A stretch of 22,616 nt of DNA from an uncultured Erysipelotrichaceae bacterium. GTDB taxonomy: Bacteria > Bacillota_I > Bacilli_A > RFN20 > CAG-826. The notes beneath the pieces are model-generated. The model was not told where the DNA came from, searched no databases, and was given only the letters and a program-made list of their open reading frames with translations. Shown piece by piece: positions 1 to 9,082 of the stretch (positions are counted from its first letter, which is position 1; every line of letters starts with the position of its first letter). The position numbers were made by a program, and so were the translations under genes. The stretch is taken from positions 1 to 22,616 of the forward strand of contig CADCCA010000010.1 in assembly GCA_902799855.1 (NCBI GenBank). The letters are read 5' to 3'.

Positions 1-401
1 TTTTTGATTTGTTCAGCAATGACAGGAAGATTAAGTCCTTCTGCGTTATTCTTCATTTCTAATGCGAAGCCATCATTTGATTCGTAACGCGGAATAACGT
101 GAACGTGGAAGTGTTTGACTGATTGTCCTGCTGCTTCATAACAATTTGTTAAGATATTCACCCCTTTAGCGCCTAAAAATTGAATATCTATTTGACCAAT
201 ACGTTTGGCGACATCAAAGACCTTATGCATGATCTTTTCAGGCGTAGAGAGGAATGTATCGTAGTGTTCCTTTGGAATGACTAAGGCGTGGCCTTTTGTG
301 ACTTGCGAGATGTCTAGGAACGCTAAAACATCATCATCTTCATATAACTTGTAGCAAGGTATTTCTCCTGCAACGATTTTACAAAAAATATCTTTTTCCA
401 T
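1..401 (-). CDS. HIT-family (histidine triad) nucleotide-binding protein, 3' end outside window
   Basis: The reading frame starts with ATG at 401, preceded by a GGAG ribosome site, and runs off the left edge after about 133 codons, so only the last few residues are missing (family length is about 140). The protein begins MEKDIFCKIVAGEIPCYKLY and carries the diagnostic triad H97-F-H99-V-H101 followed by VIPR. HIT proteins of this branch (Hit/HinT) hydrolyse nucleoside phosphoramidates or dinucleoside polyphosphates in the cytosol, with the middle histidine forming a nucleotidyl intermediate. The gene lies downstream of and on the same strand as a PrsA-like foldase gene, and in Bacillus hit is also near prsA, but a terminator and its own -10 box separate them here. 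The family call is firm; the exact substrate cannot be read from sequence. Confidence 0.93.
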   Translation of the reverse strand, partial: MEKDIFCKIVAGEIPCYKLYEDDDVLAFLDISQVTKGHALVIPKEHYDTFLSTPEKIMHKVFDVAKRIGQIDIQFLGAKGVNILTNCYEAAGQSVKHFHVHVIPRYESNDGFALEMKNNAEGLNLPVIAEQIK

Positions 402-432
402 AATAATTTATCTCCATGAGGATTATATAAAA

Positions 433-438
433 ATTATA
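433..438 (-). promoter_or_regulatory. -10 box of the HIT gene promoter
   Basis: A perfect TATAAT reads on the minus strand 31 bases upstream of the HIT start codon, just after the terminator of the preceding lipoprotein operon. No good -35 hexamer is seen at 16-18 bp spacing, because that position falls inside the terminator hairpin, so the assignment rests on the -10 alone. Confidence 0.4.
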
Positions 439-440
439 GC

Positions 441-481
441 ACAAAAAAGGAGGTTGTTTAGACCTCCTAGTTTTGTTTTTT
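441..481. terminator. Rho-independent terminator, usable on both strands
   Basis: AGGAGGT (448-454) and ACCTCCT (462-468) form a perfect 7-bp stem with a 7-nt loop. On the minus strand it is followed by six T residues and lies just after the stop codon of the lipoprotein gene, which is the natural gene to terminate. The plus strand side also has a T-rich tail. Confidence 0.8.
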
Positions 482-485
482 TGAA

Positions 486-2387
486 TTAGTCGAAGAGTTC
501 TGGGAAATTGGTCTTGAAGTATTCATAGACGACTGTGTCATGATACTTGAGATTCATTTCTTCGAGCCAGTGTTTCTTGGACAAGTTCTTGTATGTATCG
601 TTATTAGCAACGATTTGAACGATTTCGTTGATGTAGGTTTCGAGTTTGGCGAGACCATCAGCATCGAGTTCACTAATGTTCTTCTTGTCTAAGTTTTTAC
701 TTCTAATGGCGTCTTCAACTAAGACGACGTAGTAAGTGCCATCGCTTTCGAATAAGATGTCGTTTTGGACTGGGTCACCACTAATTCTGGTGGTATTTCT
801 TAAGAAATAGTTACCATTGACTTTACCGACAACATTGATGATGTTGGTGGTTGATTTGCCTTCTTCTTTGGCTTTGTCAAGGTTTGTGGTCCAAGCGTCG
901 TTTTCGTATAAGTATTCGACACAGAAGTTGTCTTTTTGTTCGCCGTTTTCAATCTTTGGATTTAAGGCGTTGGCAACGTTGATATCAAATAATTTGTTTT
1001 TGATGGCTTCTGGTAAGTTAGAGACACCGACGGATTTGATATACCAACCTGTGGATGTGTAGTCTTTTAACTCTAATTCACGGGTCTTGATTTCTTTACC
1101 GACTTCGACGGTGTAGCTATTGCTACCAGTGTATGAACCTTCGTTTTCGGAAATCTTTGGATCATCAGCGATCTTTTCAATTTCTTCCATCATATCGCCG
1201 TACGCTGTACCTTTGAAGTAAGGTTTCGCGCCACCGACGAAGTAATCTGGAACGGCTTTATACATTAATTCATATTCTTCAGTACTTGCGTAATTAGCAG
1301 TATCTGACATGAATGTACCAGTCCAAGCATTGGAGACCATCTTGAATGATTTTAAATCAATGGTCTTTGGAGCTGCTGGATCAGAGAAGATGTAATCATA
1401 GACATAGGTGTGCATTAAGTCGTTAGCACCTTTATCGTACTTGCTATTGTTAGAAATAGAGAGCACGCTGATGTGACGGGCGGATGTACGGCCTAATGTG
1501 TCGTATGATTTATCGAGAATGTATTGTTCAACCAATAATTGACGATAGATGTCTGGTAAGACTTTGTCTTCAATGTATGTAGCATCAGCTGTTTCTGGAT
1601 CTTCGCTATCTTTAAGATCGGAATCACTTTGATAGTTTTCGCGGTGAAGAATGAAGTCTTCGTTACCTTCGATGTCAGTTGATTTTTCTTTGAAGACATC
1701 ATAGTCTTCGACTTGGGCGGTTAAGACACCCTTGAATGTGTTTGTTGGAGTAGCAACCACATTATTTTCAATGGAGCTAGCAAGTGAACGGACGAATTTA
1801 GCTTCGTCAAAGACGTTTTCTTCGCTATAGCTACCACCGGAGATTAAGGAATACATCTTTTGAGCAATTCTCTTTTCGATGGTGTTCCATTTTTCTTCGA
1901 GTCTAGCGAATTCCGCTAATGTGACATCGTCATCGGCTTGGCCTTCAGCTCTCACGCGTTCACCCTTATTGTTTTTTGTCCAATAAGCGCTGTGATCGTT
2001 GATGAACTTTTTAGCGATTTCGTCGCCACCGGTTAAGTCACCAGAGGCGTCGTGTTGTAAGCCGTGGACGGCTTGCTTTAATGTTGTTTCACCAAAGCTA
2101 TTGTTGGAAATCTTTTTAGCAGTGATTTTGTTATAGTTACCAAAAACACTAATGGAATATTGATATAAGAGTTGATCTAGAACATCAGCTGGGATGCTTC
2201 CGGAACGGATTGATTTATAAACATCTGTGAAGTTGTTGTTATAGATATCACTATCACCGTTAATATTGACGATTGGAGAGTTTTCGTCATATCCGGTTGG
2301 TTTTGCAATGATTTCATCATTACAAGCGGTAAGAGCGAATGCGCTTAATAAAGCGATTGCACTAATTTTAATCACATTTTTACGCAT
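486..2387 (-). CDS. Secreted lipoprotein, diverged PrsA/SurA-like companion of the upstream foldase
   Basis: This encodes a 633-residue protein from ATG 2387. The frame is open up to 2468, but that extension lies inside the upstream gene. The chosen start gives a clean lipoprotein signal: basic MRKNVIK, a hydrophobic stretch and the lipobox LTAC with C22 as the lipidated residue. GGAGGAG, 12 nt before the start, is a good ribosome site encoded in the last codons of the upstream gene, and the two genes overlap by 8 nt. No catalytic domain is clear. A short segment near residue 300 (ARHISVLSI) resembles the RHILV strand that opens parvulin domains, and a C-terminal stretch (YYVVLVEDA) resembles the matching strand upstream (IHLMVIEKS). 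I infer a diverged paralogue that lost recognisable isomerase motifs and may act as an extracytoplasmic chaperone. Membrane anchoring is well supported; the activity is not. Confidence 0.8.
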   Translation of the reverse strand: MRKNVIKISAIALLSAFALTACNDEIIAKPTGYDENSPIVNINGDSDIYNNNFTDVYKSIRSGSIPADVLDQLLYQYSISVFGNYNKITAKKISNNSFGETTLKQAVHGLQHDASGDLTGGDEIAKKFINDHSAYWTKNNKGERVRAEGQADDDVTLAEFARLEEKWNTIEKRIAQKMYSLISGGSYSEENVFDEAKFVRSLASSIENNVVATPTNTFKGVLTAQVEDYDVFKEKSTDIEGNEDFILHRENYQSDSDLKDSEDPETADATYIEDKVLPDIYRQLLVEQYILDKSYDTLGRTSARHISVLSISNNSKYDKGANDLMHTYVYDYIFSDPAAPKTIDLKSFKMVSNAWTGTFMSDTANYASTEEYELMYKAVPDYFVGGAKPYFKGTAYGDMMEEIEKIADDPKISENEGSYTGSNSYTVEVGKEIKTRELELKDYTSTGWYIKSVGVSNLPEAIKNKLFDINVANALNPKIENGEQKDNFCVEYLYENDAWTTNLDKAKEEGKSTTNIINVVGKVNGNYFLRNTTRISGDPVQNDILFESDGTYYVVLVEDAIRSKNLDKKNISELDADGLAKLETYINEIVQIVANNDTYKNLSKKHWLEEMNLKYHDTVVYEYFKTNFPELFD

Positions 2388-4230
2388 AGTAGTAATAATC
2401 TCCTCCTTCCGCAAAGGCTTTGTAGGCTGTTGCATCAACAGTACCTTCGTATAATTTGAAGAAATCATCAGCGATCTTTTCGGAAACTAAACGAGTGTAG
2501 TAAACACTGCTCATTGTACCAGTAACTGGGTTAACTGTTTTCCAAGGAGTAACGTTACGGTTATATTCTTGGGCACCGAGCATTCTGGTATATGTTTTCC
2601 AGACTTTTGCTAAGCCTTCTTCTTGTTTGTCTCTGTTTGTGGATTGTTGGATTTCAATATAGGCTTTGATGTCATCACCTAAATTTTCAGCAGCACCAGT
2701 GAAGTTAACTGTCATACCACCTTCAGTGGTTAACCAGTTGTAAAGACGATAATCATATGTGGAATCGAAGGAAGTGATTTTGCTCTTCACATCGTCAGCA
2801 CGTTTTGTATAGTCTTCTGTTTCACCGTTGATGTAACCGACGTATGAATTTTGTTCATAGCCTTCATCACCAGGAATCTTTGTGCTGTAGTAAGTAGATA
2901 ATGTAGCAAAGTCAAACATGGATTTTTCGATAACCATGAGGTGGATACCATATTGGCTACGAACACCGATGATAACATTGCCTTTTTCATCAACTAAATA
3001 ACCATCATTATTGAAGCCTTTTAAGCCGGCTTTATAAACGTTAGCATCGTCAATTAAATTAGAGAACTCAGTATTAGCATCGGCAGCACCGAAGTTAGGA
3101 GCGGCTGATTTACGGTTTTTAATTAAGAAGACGTTGTGTAAGTTTAAATATTTGTTCCAAATGATGTTTCTTGGATAAAGGGCGGTACTACCATTGGCTA
3201 ACTTGTTACCATAGTGGTCAGCAGTAACCTTGGCGTAATCACCTAATTTAATGAAAGCTTCATAAGGAACTTCGACAACTTTAGCAGGTAAGGCATTGTA
3301 GACTTCATCTTCAAAACCTAAGCCTTCTTTAATAGCTTCTTTAGCAGCGCTTGTCGCGTGTCTTGCATCATACTTGTAGTCATAGGCGTATAAACCTAAT
3401 TGGAATTCATTGACCATACCTAAGCTACCAGAGGAAGCAGCATTGGTCATGATGCCAACGTCACCACCGTTAGAGGCAGAACCATCTTCGCTGTACTTTT
3501 TAGCAACTTGAGCGAATGTGTATTTGCCTTCGGCAAGTGTTGTGACTGTGTTATAAAGTCTGTTGGCTTGATCTTCAGAAATTGTTCCTTTGTAGAACTT
3601 TTCTTGAGCATCACTTGCTTCGTCGACTTTGACTAAGATATGACGGATGTGGTATGGCATAGCGGATTTAACTGCTTGGTTATCTCCACCGACCTTGGCA
3701 CCAGTAGAATCGACACCGATGAATTCATTTTTCAATGCTTCAGCGTTATCGTTGTTTGTGGCGTACCAATCCTTCATGATCTTCTTTTCTTCGTCATAAA
3801 TGAATTTTTCTAATAATTCTTTAGAGTTTTCGACGTTATTGGAATCGAGAATAGACTTCCATTCATCGTCGTATTTAGTTCCATTGCTATCGGCGTTTTT
3901 CTTAGCTTCGTCCTTTTTAGCTTGGACTTCGTTCTTGGCGTAGTTTTCAATTTCTTTGTAGTTCTTATCGCCTTCAGCCCAATTGAGATTTTTGAACTTA
4001 TAGCGAATTAAAACTTCTAAGATCTTGTCATAGAATTTGCTGACGCCAGCGCTAGTGTTTGCATATTGTCCATAAACATCATCTGTAATTAAATCGACGC
4101 TTTCTTTTGATCCGTAAGGAGTGAAAGTAACGATTGCGTTTTTAGATGAGGAAACGGAACTACAGGCAGACATTGCCATTGCCGCAATGAAGCTAGTAAC
4201 TAGTGTTATTGATAGTTTACTTTTCTTCAT
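2380..4230 (-). CDS. PrsA-like peptidylprolyl isomerase lipoprotein (parvulin domain)
   Basis: This is a 616-residue exported lipoprotein. The signal peptide ends in lipobox MSAC with C23 as the lipidated cysteine, followed by a Ser-rich linker. Residues about 40-160 look like the helical SurA/PrsA N-terminal chaperone region. A parvulin-type domain starts near residue 193 with HIRHILVKVDEA and continues through the typical FAQVAKKYSEDGSASNGGDVG (in two parts, about 238-258). Members of this family anchor in the outer leaflet of the membrane and assist folding of secreted proteins. At 616 residues it is about twice the length of Bacillus PrsA (about 290), the extra being a long C-terminal half. 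The start has a GGAGAG ribosome site and a well-placed promoter upstream. It is first in a two-gene operon with the lipoprotein gene that overlaps its end. Confidence 0.88.
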   Translation of the reverse strand: MKKSKLSITLVTSFIAAMAMSACSSVSSSKNAIVTFTPYGSKESVDLITDDVYGQYANTSAGVSKFYDKILEVLIRYKFKNLNWAEGDKNYKEIENYAKNEVQAKKDEAKKNADSNGTKYDDEWKSILDSNNVENSKELLEKFIYDEEKKIMKDWYATNNDNAEALKNEFIGVDSTGAKVGGDNQAVKSAMPYHIRHILVKVDEASDAQEKFYKGTISEDQANRLYNTVTTLAEGKYTFAQVAKKYSEDGSASNGGDVGIMTNAASSGSLGMVNEFQLGLYAYDYKYDARHATSAAKEAIKEGLGFEDEVYNALPAKVVEVPYEAFIKLGDYAKVTADHYGNKLANGSTALYPRNIIWNKYLNLHNVFLIKNRKSAAPNFGAADANTEFSNLIDDANVYKAGLKGFNNDGYLVDEKGNVIIGVRSQYGIHLMVIEKSMFDFATLSTYYSTKIPGDEGYEQNSYVGYINGETEDYTKRADDVKSKITSFDSTYDYRLYNWLTTEGGMTVNFTGAAENLGDDIKAYIEIQQSTNRDKQEEGLAKVWKTYTRMLGAQEYNRNVTPWKTVNPVTGTMSSVYYTRLVSEKIADDFFKLYEGTVDATAYKAFAEGGDYYYYA

Positions 4231-4264
4231 TTTTAACTCTCCTTTTTCAAATAACAGCGCGAAT

Positions 4265-4293
4265 ATTATAAATATTCTATTTTTTTAATGCAA
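4265..4293 (-). promoter_or_regulatory. Sigma-A-type promoter of the foldase lipoprotein operon
   Basis: TTGCAT (4288-4293) and a perfect TATAAT (4265-4270) read on the minus strand with the optimal 17-bp spacer. The box sits about 35 bp upstream of the foldase start codon. Confidence 0.75.
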
Positions 4294-4359
4294 TATATTT
4301 GTTTACAACAGGGCCATAATCTAGAGGAAAAATGTCTCTATTTCTACAAAAATTATCGT

Positions 4360-4393
4360 ATCATTTGCTAATGATTTACCTAATATGTAGAAT
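4360..4393 (+). promoter_or_regulatory. Promoter of the suf operon, with an inverted repeat over its -35
   Basis: TTGCTA (4365-4370) and TAGAAT (4388-4393) are spaced by 17 bp and lie 27 bp before the sufC start. A perfect inverted repeat, ATCATT (4360-4365) and AATGAT (4370-4375) around TGCT, covers the -35 and could be an operator. Which regulator would bind is unknown. The stretch between the two divergent promoters (4294-4359) holds only a weak 5-bp inverted repeat (4322-4340). Confidence 0.6.
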
Positions 4394-4419
4394 AACTGAC
4401 GGAATTTGAGGTAAGAAGT

Positions 4420-5238
4420 ATGTCTACTTTAAAAATTAGTAATCTACACGCCAGTGTTGATGGAAAAGAAATACTTAAAGGCGTGAACCTCACTGTTTCA
4501 GAAGGAGAGACAGTGGCGTTGCTCGGTCCTAATGGACACGGTAAATCGACACTTTTAAGTGTCATTATGGGTCATCCAAGATATGAAGTGACTGAAGGCA
4601 GTATTTATTTTGATGATAAAGATGTCTTGTCCTTATCTGTTGATGAACGTTCTAAACTCGGTTTATTCCTAGGCATGCAAACTCCAAGTGAAATTCCTGG
4701 TGTTATTAACTCTGACTTCTTAAAAGCCGCTGTTAATGCCAGAAGAGAAAAACCTATTTCTACCTATAATTTTTATAAAGTATTAGACCAAGCCACCAAA
4801 GAATTAAAGATGCCATTTGATTTGGCAACTAGATCTTTAAACGAAGGCTTTTCTGGTGGTGAGAAAAAGAGAAACGAAATCCTTCAAATGGAACTTCTTC
4901 AACCTAAGTTAGCTATGCTCGACGAAATCGATTCTGGCTTAGACGTTGACGCCATGCAAGTAGTGGCTGAAGTTATCAAAAAAGAACAAGCAGAAGGACG
5001 TGGCTTTTTAGTCATTTCTCACTATGCTCGTTTGTTCGATATGATTCACCCTACAAGAGCAGTTGTTATGATTAACGGAAGAATCGCCTTAGATGGTGGT
5101 CCAGAAATCTTCAAACGCATCGATCAAACCGGTTATGAATTCATCAAAACTGAGTATGGAATTAACATCGAAAAGGAAGACGTTGAAATGAACAAAGTCT
5201 CCATTGGCACATGCGCTGTTAAGGAAAGCATCAAGTAG
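4420..5238 (+). CDS. sufC: Fe-S cluster assembly ATPase SufC
   Basis: SufC is the ABC-type ATPase of the SufBCD scaffold that builds Fe-S clusters in the cytosol. The 272-residue product has Walker A GPNGHGKST (36-44; the His before GKST is typical of SufC), signature FSGGE (144-148) followed by KKRNE, Walker B LAMLDEIDSGLD (164-175) and an H-loop His201 in VISHY. GAGG lies 8 nt before the start. The protein is about 10-20 residues longer than Bacillus SufC; the extra C-terminal tail (about 251-272) contains one cysteine in VSIGTCAVKE. It is the first gene of a tightly packed operon that continues into sufD one base after its stop. Confidence 0.97.
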   Translation: MSTLKISNLHASVDGKEILKGVNLTVSEGETVALLGPNGHGKSTLLSVIMGHPRYEVTEGSIYFDDKDVLSLSVDERSKLGLFLGMQTPSEIPGVINSDFLKAAVNARREKPISTYNFYKVLDQATKELKMPFDLATRSLNEGFSGGEKKRNEILQMELLQPKLAMLDEIDSGLDVDAMQVVAEVIKKEQAEGRGFLVISHYARLFDMIHPTRAVVMINGRIALDGGPEIFKRIDQTGYEFIKTEYGINIEKEDVEMNKVSIGTCAVKESIK

Positions 5239-5239
5239 T

Positions 5240-6037
5240 ATGAATAGAACTTCTATCGATAGCACAAATAGCGTCATTAAGTCAGGCGAATATGTCGTCG
5301 ATGGTTTAATGTTGTCTAATCAAAGAGTAACAATAGAAATAGAGGTTAACTCTTTGTGTGATATTTTATTAAATAATATTAAGGACATATTAGAACTTAA
5401 TATTGTTATAAATCACGATAGTCGTGTGAATTTATCTTTCCTATCAGAAGAAGAAATGAAAGAATCAAATATTAATATCAATGTGAAGCGCAATGCAGCA
5501 CTTATCGGCTATTTTGCTGACTTATCTGTGAATACGCTAAACTTACATTGCAAAGTCAACTTACTTGAAGAAGGCGCTGAATGCACATATAACGTTGCAA
5601 CTTTAGTCGCCGATAACGATCGTAAGTTTATCGATGTATCTATCGATCACTTATCGCAAAGAACGTATGGTAAATTTGATTGTTTTGGCATCTGTAAAGA
5701 CAACGGTAAGGTCACAGTGGCCGGCACTTCGCATGTTTTTAAAGGATCTATTAAGAGTAATGCTCAACAAAACTGCAAAATCATGGTTTTTGATGAAAGC
5801 AGTGACGCAACCGCTAAACCAGTTTTAAAAATTGATGAAAATGATTTGATGGCAAGTCATGGTGCAGTTGTTGGAAAAATCAATGACGAACATCTCTTTT
5901 ATTTAACTTCTAGAGGACTAAGTGAAGAGACCGCAAAAGAACTCATCACTTGGGGATATTTAAAACCCATCCTCGCTGGTTTTATTGAAGAAGACATGAA
6001 AAACCACATTTCTTCTCTCATAGAAAGGAGGATGTAA
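5240..6037 (+). CDS. sufD: Short SufD-like Fe-S scaffold subunit
   Basis: This 265-residue protein occupies the sufD position between sufC and sufS. The C-terminal half is clear SufB/SufD core: ENDLMASHGAVVGKI, with the His (about 207) equivalent to the functional histidine of SufD, followed by HLFYLTSRGLSEETAKELI and a Gly-Tyr-Leu-x-Pro-Ile end typical of the family. Normal SufD has about 400-440 residues; here most of the N-terminal helical domain is absent and only a shortened beta-helix plus the C-terminal SufC-binding helices remain. The start at 5240 follows the sufC stop directly, with AAGGA 14 nt upstream. An earlier in-frame ATG (5204) would add 12 residues inside sufC but has no ribosome site. 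SufD pairs with SufB and SufC to form the scaffold complex. Confidence 0.88.
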   Translation: MNRTSIDSTNSVIKSGEYVVDGLMLSNQRVTIEIEVNSLCDILLNNIKDILELNIVINHDSRVNLSFLSEEEMKESNININVKRNAALIGYFADLSVNTLNLHCKVNLLEEGAECTYNVATLVADNDRKFIDVSIDHLSQRTYGKFDCFGICKDNGKVTVAGTSHVFKGSIKSNAQQNCKIMVFDESSDATAKPVLKIDENDLMASHGAVVGKINDEHLFYLTSRGLSEETAKELITWGYLKPILAGFIEEDMKNHISSLIERRM

Positions 6038-6038
6038 A

Positions 6039-7268
6039 ATGTACAACGTTTACAAGATTAGAGAACAGTTTCCAATGCTAACAAATGACATTAAGATGCA
6101 GAATAAACCTCTAACTTTTCTTGATAACTGTTCAACTACATTTAAACCTCAATGTGTCATTGATGCGATGAATGAATATTATACAAAGTATAATGGCAAT
6201 TCCCATCGTGGAGACTATGATTTATCTTATCAAGTAGATATGAGAATTGAAGAAGCGAGAAAAGAAGTTGCCTCTTTAATTAATTCTGAAGTTAATGAAG
6301 TAGTCTTCACTACAGGTGCAACTGGAGCTTTGAATCTTGTAGCCTACGGCTATGGTCTTAAATTCCTTAAAAAAGGTGATGAAATCATCATCAGTGTGGC
6401 AGAACATGCTTCTAATGTTCTTCCTTGGTTCAGAATTGCCGAATTAACAGGCGCTGTTATTAAATATGTCGATATCGTTAATGGTAGAATCTTGCCTGAA
6501 AATTTGCGCAAAGTTATTTCTAATAAAACGAAGATTGTTTCTTTAGCTCATGTTGGTAATGTTTTAGGTTATATTGCTGATGTTAAAGAATTTGCCAAGA
6601 TTGCACATGAAAAAGGTGCAATTATGGTTGTTGATGGCGCCCAATCTGTTCCTCATCTTAAAACAGATTTCAAGGATTTAGGAATTGATTGCTTAGCGTT
6701 CTCTGCCCACAAAATGTGCGGCCCAACTGGTGTAGGTGCTCTTATTGGAAGATATGAGTTACTTTGTAAAATGGATCCATTTACCGCTGGTGGCGGCATG
6801 AATTCCACCTTCAAAAAGGATGGAACGGTTGATTATCGCTTACCTCCTTATAAGTTTGAAGCAGGCACCCTTAATATTGCGGGTATCATCGGTTTTGGTA
6901 GAGCGGTCAAGTTTATTAAAGAAATCGGTATCGATAACATTCATGAACACGATCAAGAATTAATCGATTATGCGATTAAAAAACTTGAGAATTATGAGAA
7001 TATTATTATTTATAATAAAGACGCTAAAAATGGCATCTTAACATTCAACATTAAAGGTGTCTTCCCACAAGATGAAGCAACTTTATTAAATTACAAAGGT
7101 ATTGCAGTGCGTTCAGGCGAACACTGCGCTAAGTTATTAGACAACTATTTAGAAACAAAAGCGACATGCAGAATGTCGACTTACTTATACACAACAAAAG
7201 AAGAAATAGACACATTTGTCGATGCGATTATTAACGGAGGTGACATACTCGATGCCTACTTTAACTAA
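6039..7268 (+). CDS. sufS: Cysteine desulfurase SufS
   Basis: This is a group II, PLP-dependent cysteine desulfurase of 409 residues that takes sulfur from cysteine and passes it to SufU. Visible residues are the cofactor-binding aspartate in VVDGAQS (D199), the Schiff-base lysine in FSAHK (K225) and the catalytic cysteine in VRSGEHCAK (C363). RTGHHC or RAGHHC is usual at that site, so the SGEHC variant is a small deviation. A strong AAGGAGG precedes the start codon and the gene begins 1 nt after sufD. Its 3' end overlaps sufU by 16 nt. Confidence 0.97.
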   Translation: MYNVYKIREQFPMLTNDIKMQNKPLTFLDNCSTTFKPQCVIDAMNEYYTKYNGNSHRGDYDLSYQVDMRIEEARKEVASLINSEVNEVVFTTGATGALNLVAYGYGLKFLKKGDEIIISVAEHASNVLPWFRIAELTGAVIKYVDIVNGRILPENLRKVISNKTKIVSLAHVGNVLGYIADVKEFAKIAHEKGAIMVVDGAQSVPHLKTDFKDLGIDCLAFSAHKMCGPTGVGALIGRYELLCKMDPFTAGGGMNSTFKKDGTVDYRLPPYKFEAGTLNIAGIIGFGRAVKFIKEIGIDNIHEHDQELIDYAIKKLENYENIIIYNKDAKNGILTFNIKGVFPQDEATLLNYKGIAVRSGEHCAKLLDNYLETKATCRMSTYLYTTKEEIDTFVDAIINGGDILDAYFN

Positions 7269-7680
7269 TGATATGATGAGATCCATAATTATGGACCATT
7301 ATTCTAACCCACAAAATAAACATCAACCACCTCAAGAAGGCTATGAAAAAGTGCATATGCATTCCGATAATTGCATTGATGATTTAGACATCTTTTTACT
7401 AGTGAAAAACAACACAATTGTGGACGCTTGTTTTGATGGTACAGCTTGCACAATTTCTACCTCTAGCACAGACATCATGTGCGATTTATTAAAAGATAAG
7501 GATATTAATGAAGGAAGAAAAATTATTGATGCTTTCCAACATATGATTCACGAAGAACCATTTGATGAAGAACTATTAGATGAAGCAATCGTCTTCATTA
7601 ATACCAGTAAACAAGCAGCAAGAATTAGATGTGCAACAATTGGCTGGAATGCTGCAGAAGAAATCTTAAAGGACAAATAA
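7253..7680 (+). CDS. sufU: Sulfur-relay protein SufU (zinc-dependent sulfurtransferase)
   Basis: SufU accepts persulfide sulfur from SufS through a zinc-site exchange and delivers it to SufBCD. From ATG 7253 the protein has 142 residues. This start is set by GGAGGTGA at 7238-7245, 7 nt upstream; an earlier in-frame codon at 7216 lacks a ribosome site. The zinc ligands line up almost residue for residue with Bacillus SufU: C41 and D43 in NCIDD, C66 in GTAC, and C127 in RIRCATIGW. It overlaps the end of sufS by 16 nt, which suggests translational coupling of the two partners. Confidence 0.96.
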
Positions 7681-7681
7681 T

Positions 7682-9082
7682 ATGTCAAAAGATGAAGTAA
7701 AGTTCCAAGAAGACTATAAATACGGTTTTAAAGACAAAGACACTTCGATTATCAAAACAGGTCTTGGTCTTAACGAAGAAATTGTTAGACAAATTTCCAA
7801 GTTGAAAAACGAACCAGAATGGATGCTTGAGTTCAGACTCAAGAGTTTTAGAGCGTTCCAAAAAATGCCAATGCCAAGCTTTGGTCCTGATTTATCAATG
7901 CTTGATTTTGATTCTTATACGTATTTCACCCGTATGGCAAACAAAGAAACCAAGTCTTGGGATGAAGTACCTGAAACAGTGAAAAACACCTTCCAAAAGC
8001 TCGGAATCCCAGAAGCTGAACAAAAATATCTCGCTGGTGTTTCCACGCAATACGAATCCGAAGTCGTTTATCATAATATGCTTAAAGAAGTGGAAGAAAA
8101 AGGTGTTATTTTCCTTTCCACTGATATGGGCTTACAACTCTATCCAGAAATATTTAAAAAATATTTCAGTACTGTTGTTCCAATTACAGATAATAAATTC
8201 TCTGCTTTAAATGGTGCGGTTTGGTCTGGTGGATCTTTTGTCTATGTACCAAAAGGTGTCCATTTAGAAAAACCATTACAATCATATTTTAGAATTAACA
8301 ACGAAAAGTCTGGCCAATTTGAAAGAACTTTAATCATTGTTGATGAAGGTGCGGATGTTCACTATGTAGAAGGATGTACCGCTCCAACATATAGCAAAGA
8401 ATCATTGCACTCAGGTGTGGTGGAAATCGTTGTTTTGAAGAACGGCAAATGCCGTTATTCAACTGTGCAAAACTGGAGCACAAATATTGTTAATCTAGTT
8501 ACTCAAAGAGCTATTTGCTATGAAGGCGCTACAATGGAATGGATCGATGGTAATGTTGGTTCAGGAACCAATATGAAATATCCAGCCGTCATTTTAGCGG
8601 GCGAAGGTGCTAAAGGTACATGTATCTCCATTGCAGTTGCTGGCAAAGGCCAATATCAAGATGCTGGTTCAAGAATGATTCATTTAGCCAGCAATACATC
8701 TTCAACAATCATTTCTAAATCAGTTGTTAAAGGTGGTGGAACCGCTAATTATCGTGGCACTGTTAGACATATGAAAAACGCCAAGAACTGCCGTAGTCAC
8801 GTTGAATGTGATACTTTGATTCTCGACGAAAAATCCTATAGTGACACAATCCCGAATAATGAAGTGAAAAATAACACATCATATATTGAACATGAAGCTA
8901 CAGTCAGCAAGATTTCAGAAGACCAATTATTCTATTTGATGTCTCGTGGTATTTCTGAAAAAGATGCGACTCAAATGATCATCATGGGCTTCATCGAACC
9001 ATTCGCAAAAGAGCTCCCAATGGAGTATGCAGTTGAGTTAAATCAACTAATCAAAATGGACATGGAAGGTAGTGTTGGTTAA
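7682..9082 (+). CDS. sufB: Fe-S cluster scaffold SufB
   Basis: This is the core scaffold subunit of SufBCD, 466 residues, close to the usual family length of about 465. It shows the N-terminal [11 protein letters not shown] region, the beta-helix with [12 protein letters not shown], the conserved [14 protein letters not shown] containing the cysteine equivalent to the cluster-assembly Cys of E. coli SufB (C405), and the C-terminal [15 protein letters not shown]. The gene follows sufU by one base, with AAGGA before it. Its stop codon shares one base with the start of mnmG (TAATG), so transcription and probably translation continue into the tRNA-modification gene. Confidence 0.97.
   Translation: MSKDEVKFQEDYKYGFKDKDTSIIKTGLGLNEEIVRQISKLKNEPEWMLEFRLKSFRAFQKMPMPSFGPDLSMLDFDSYTYFTRMANKETKSWDEVPETVKNTFQKLGIPEAEQKYLAGVSTQYESEVVYHNMLKEVEEKGVIFLSTDMGLQLYPEIFKKYFSTVVPITDNKFSALNGAVWSGGSFVYVPKGVHLEKPLQSYFRINNEKSGQFERTLIIVDEGADVHYVEGCTAPTYSKESLHSGVVEIVVLKNGKCRYSTVQNWSTNIVNLVTQRAICYEGATMEWIDGNVGSGTNMKYPAVILAGEGAKGTCISIAVAGKGQYQDAGSRMIHLASNTSSTIISKSVVKGGGTANYRGTVRHMKNAKNCRSHVECDTLILDEKSYSDTIPNNEVKNNTSYIEHEATVSKISEDQLFYLMSRGISEKDATQMIIMGFIEPFAKELPMEYAVELNQLIKMDMEGSVG

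Noticed and set aside
817..1062. Plus-strand open frame inside the lipoprotein gene
   Set aside because: It is a shadow of a well-supported minus-strand gene and has no translation signal or family match.
2388..2468. Longer N-terminus for the downstream lipoprotein
   Set aside because: It would bury the lipoprotein signal peptide 27 residues inside the protein and lies entirely within the upstream gene; the start at 2387 has a ribosome site.
5204..5239. Earlier SufD start inside sufC
   Set aside because: No ribosome site precedes it and the added residues do not look like family sequence; the start just after the sufC stop is preferred.
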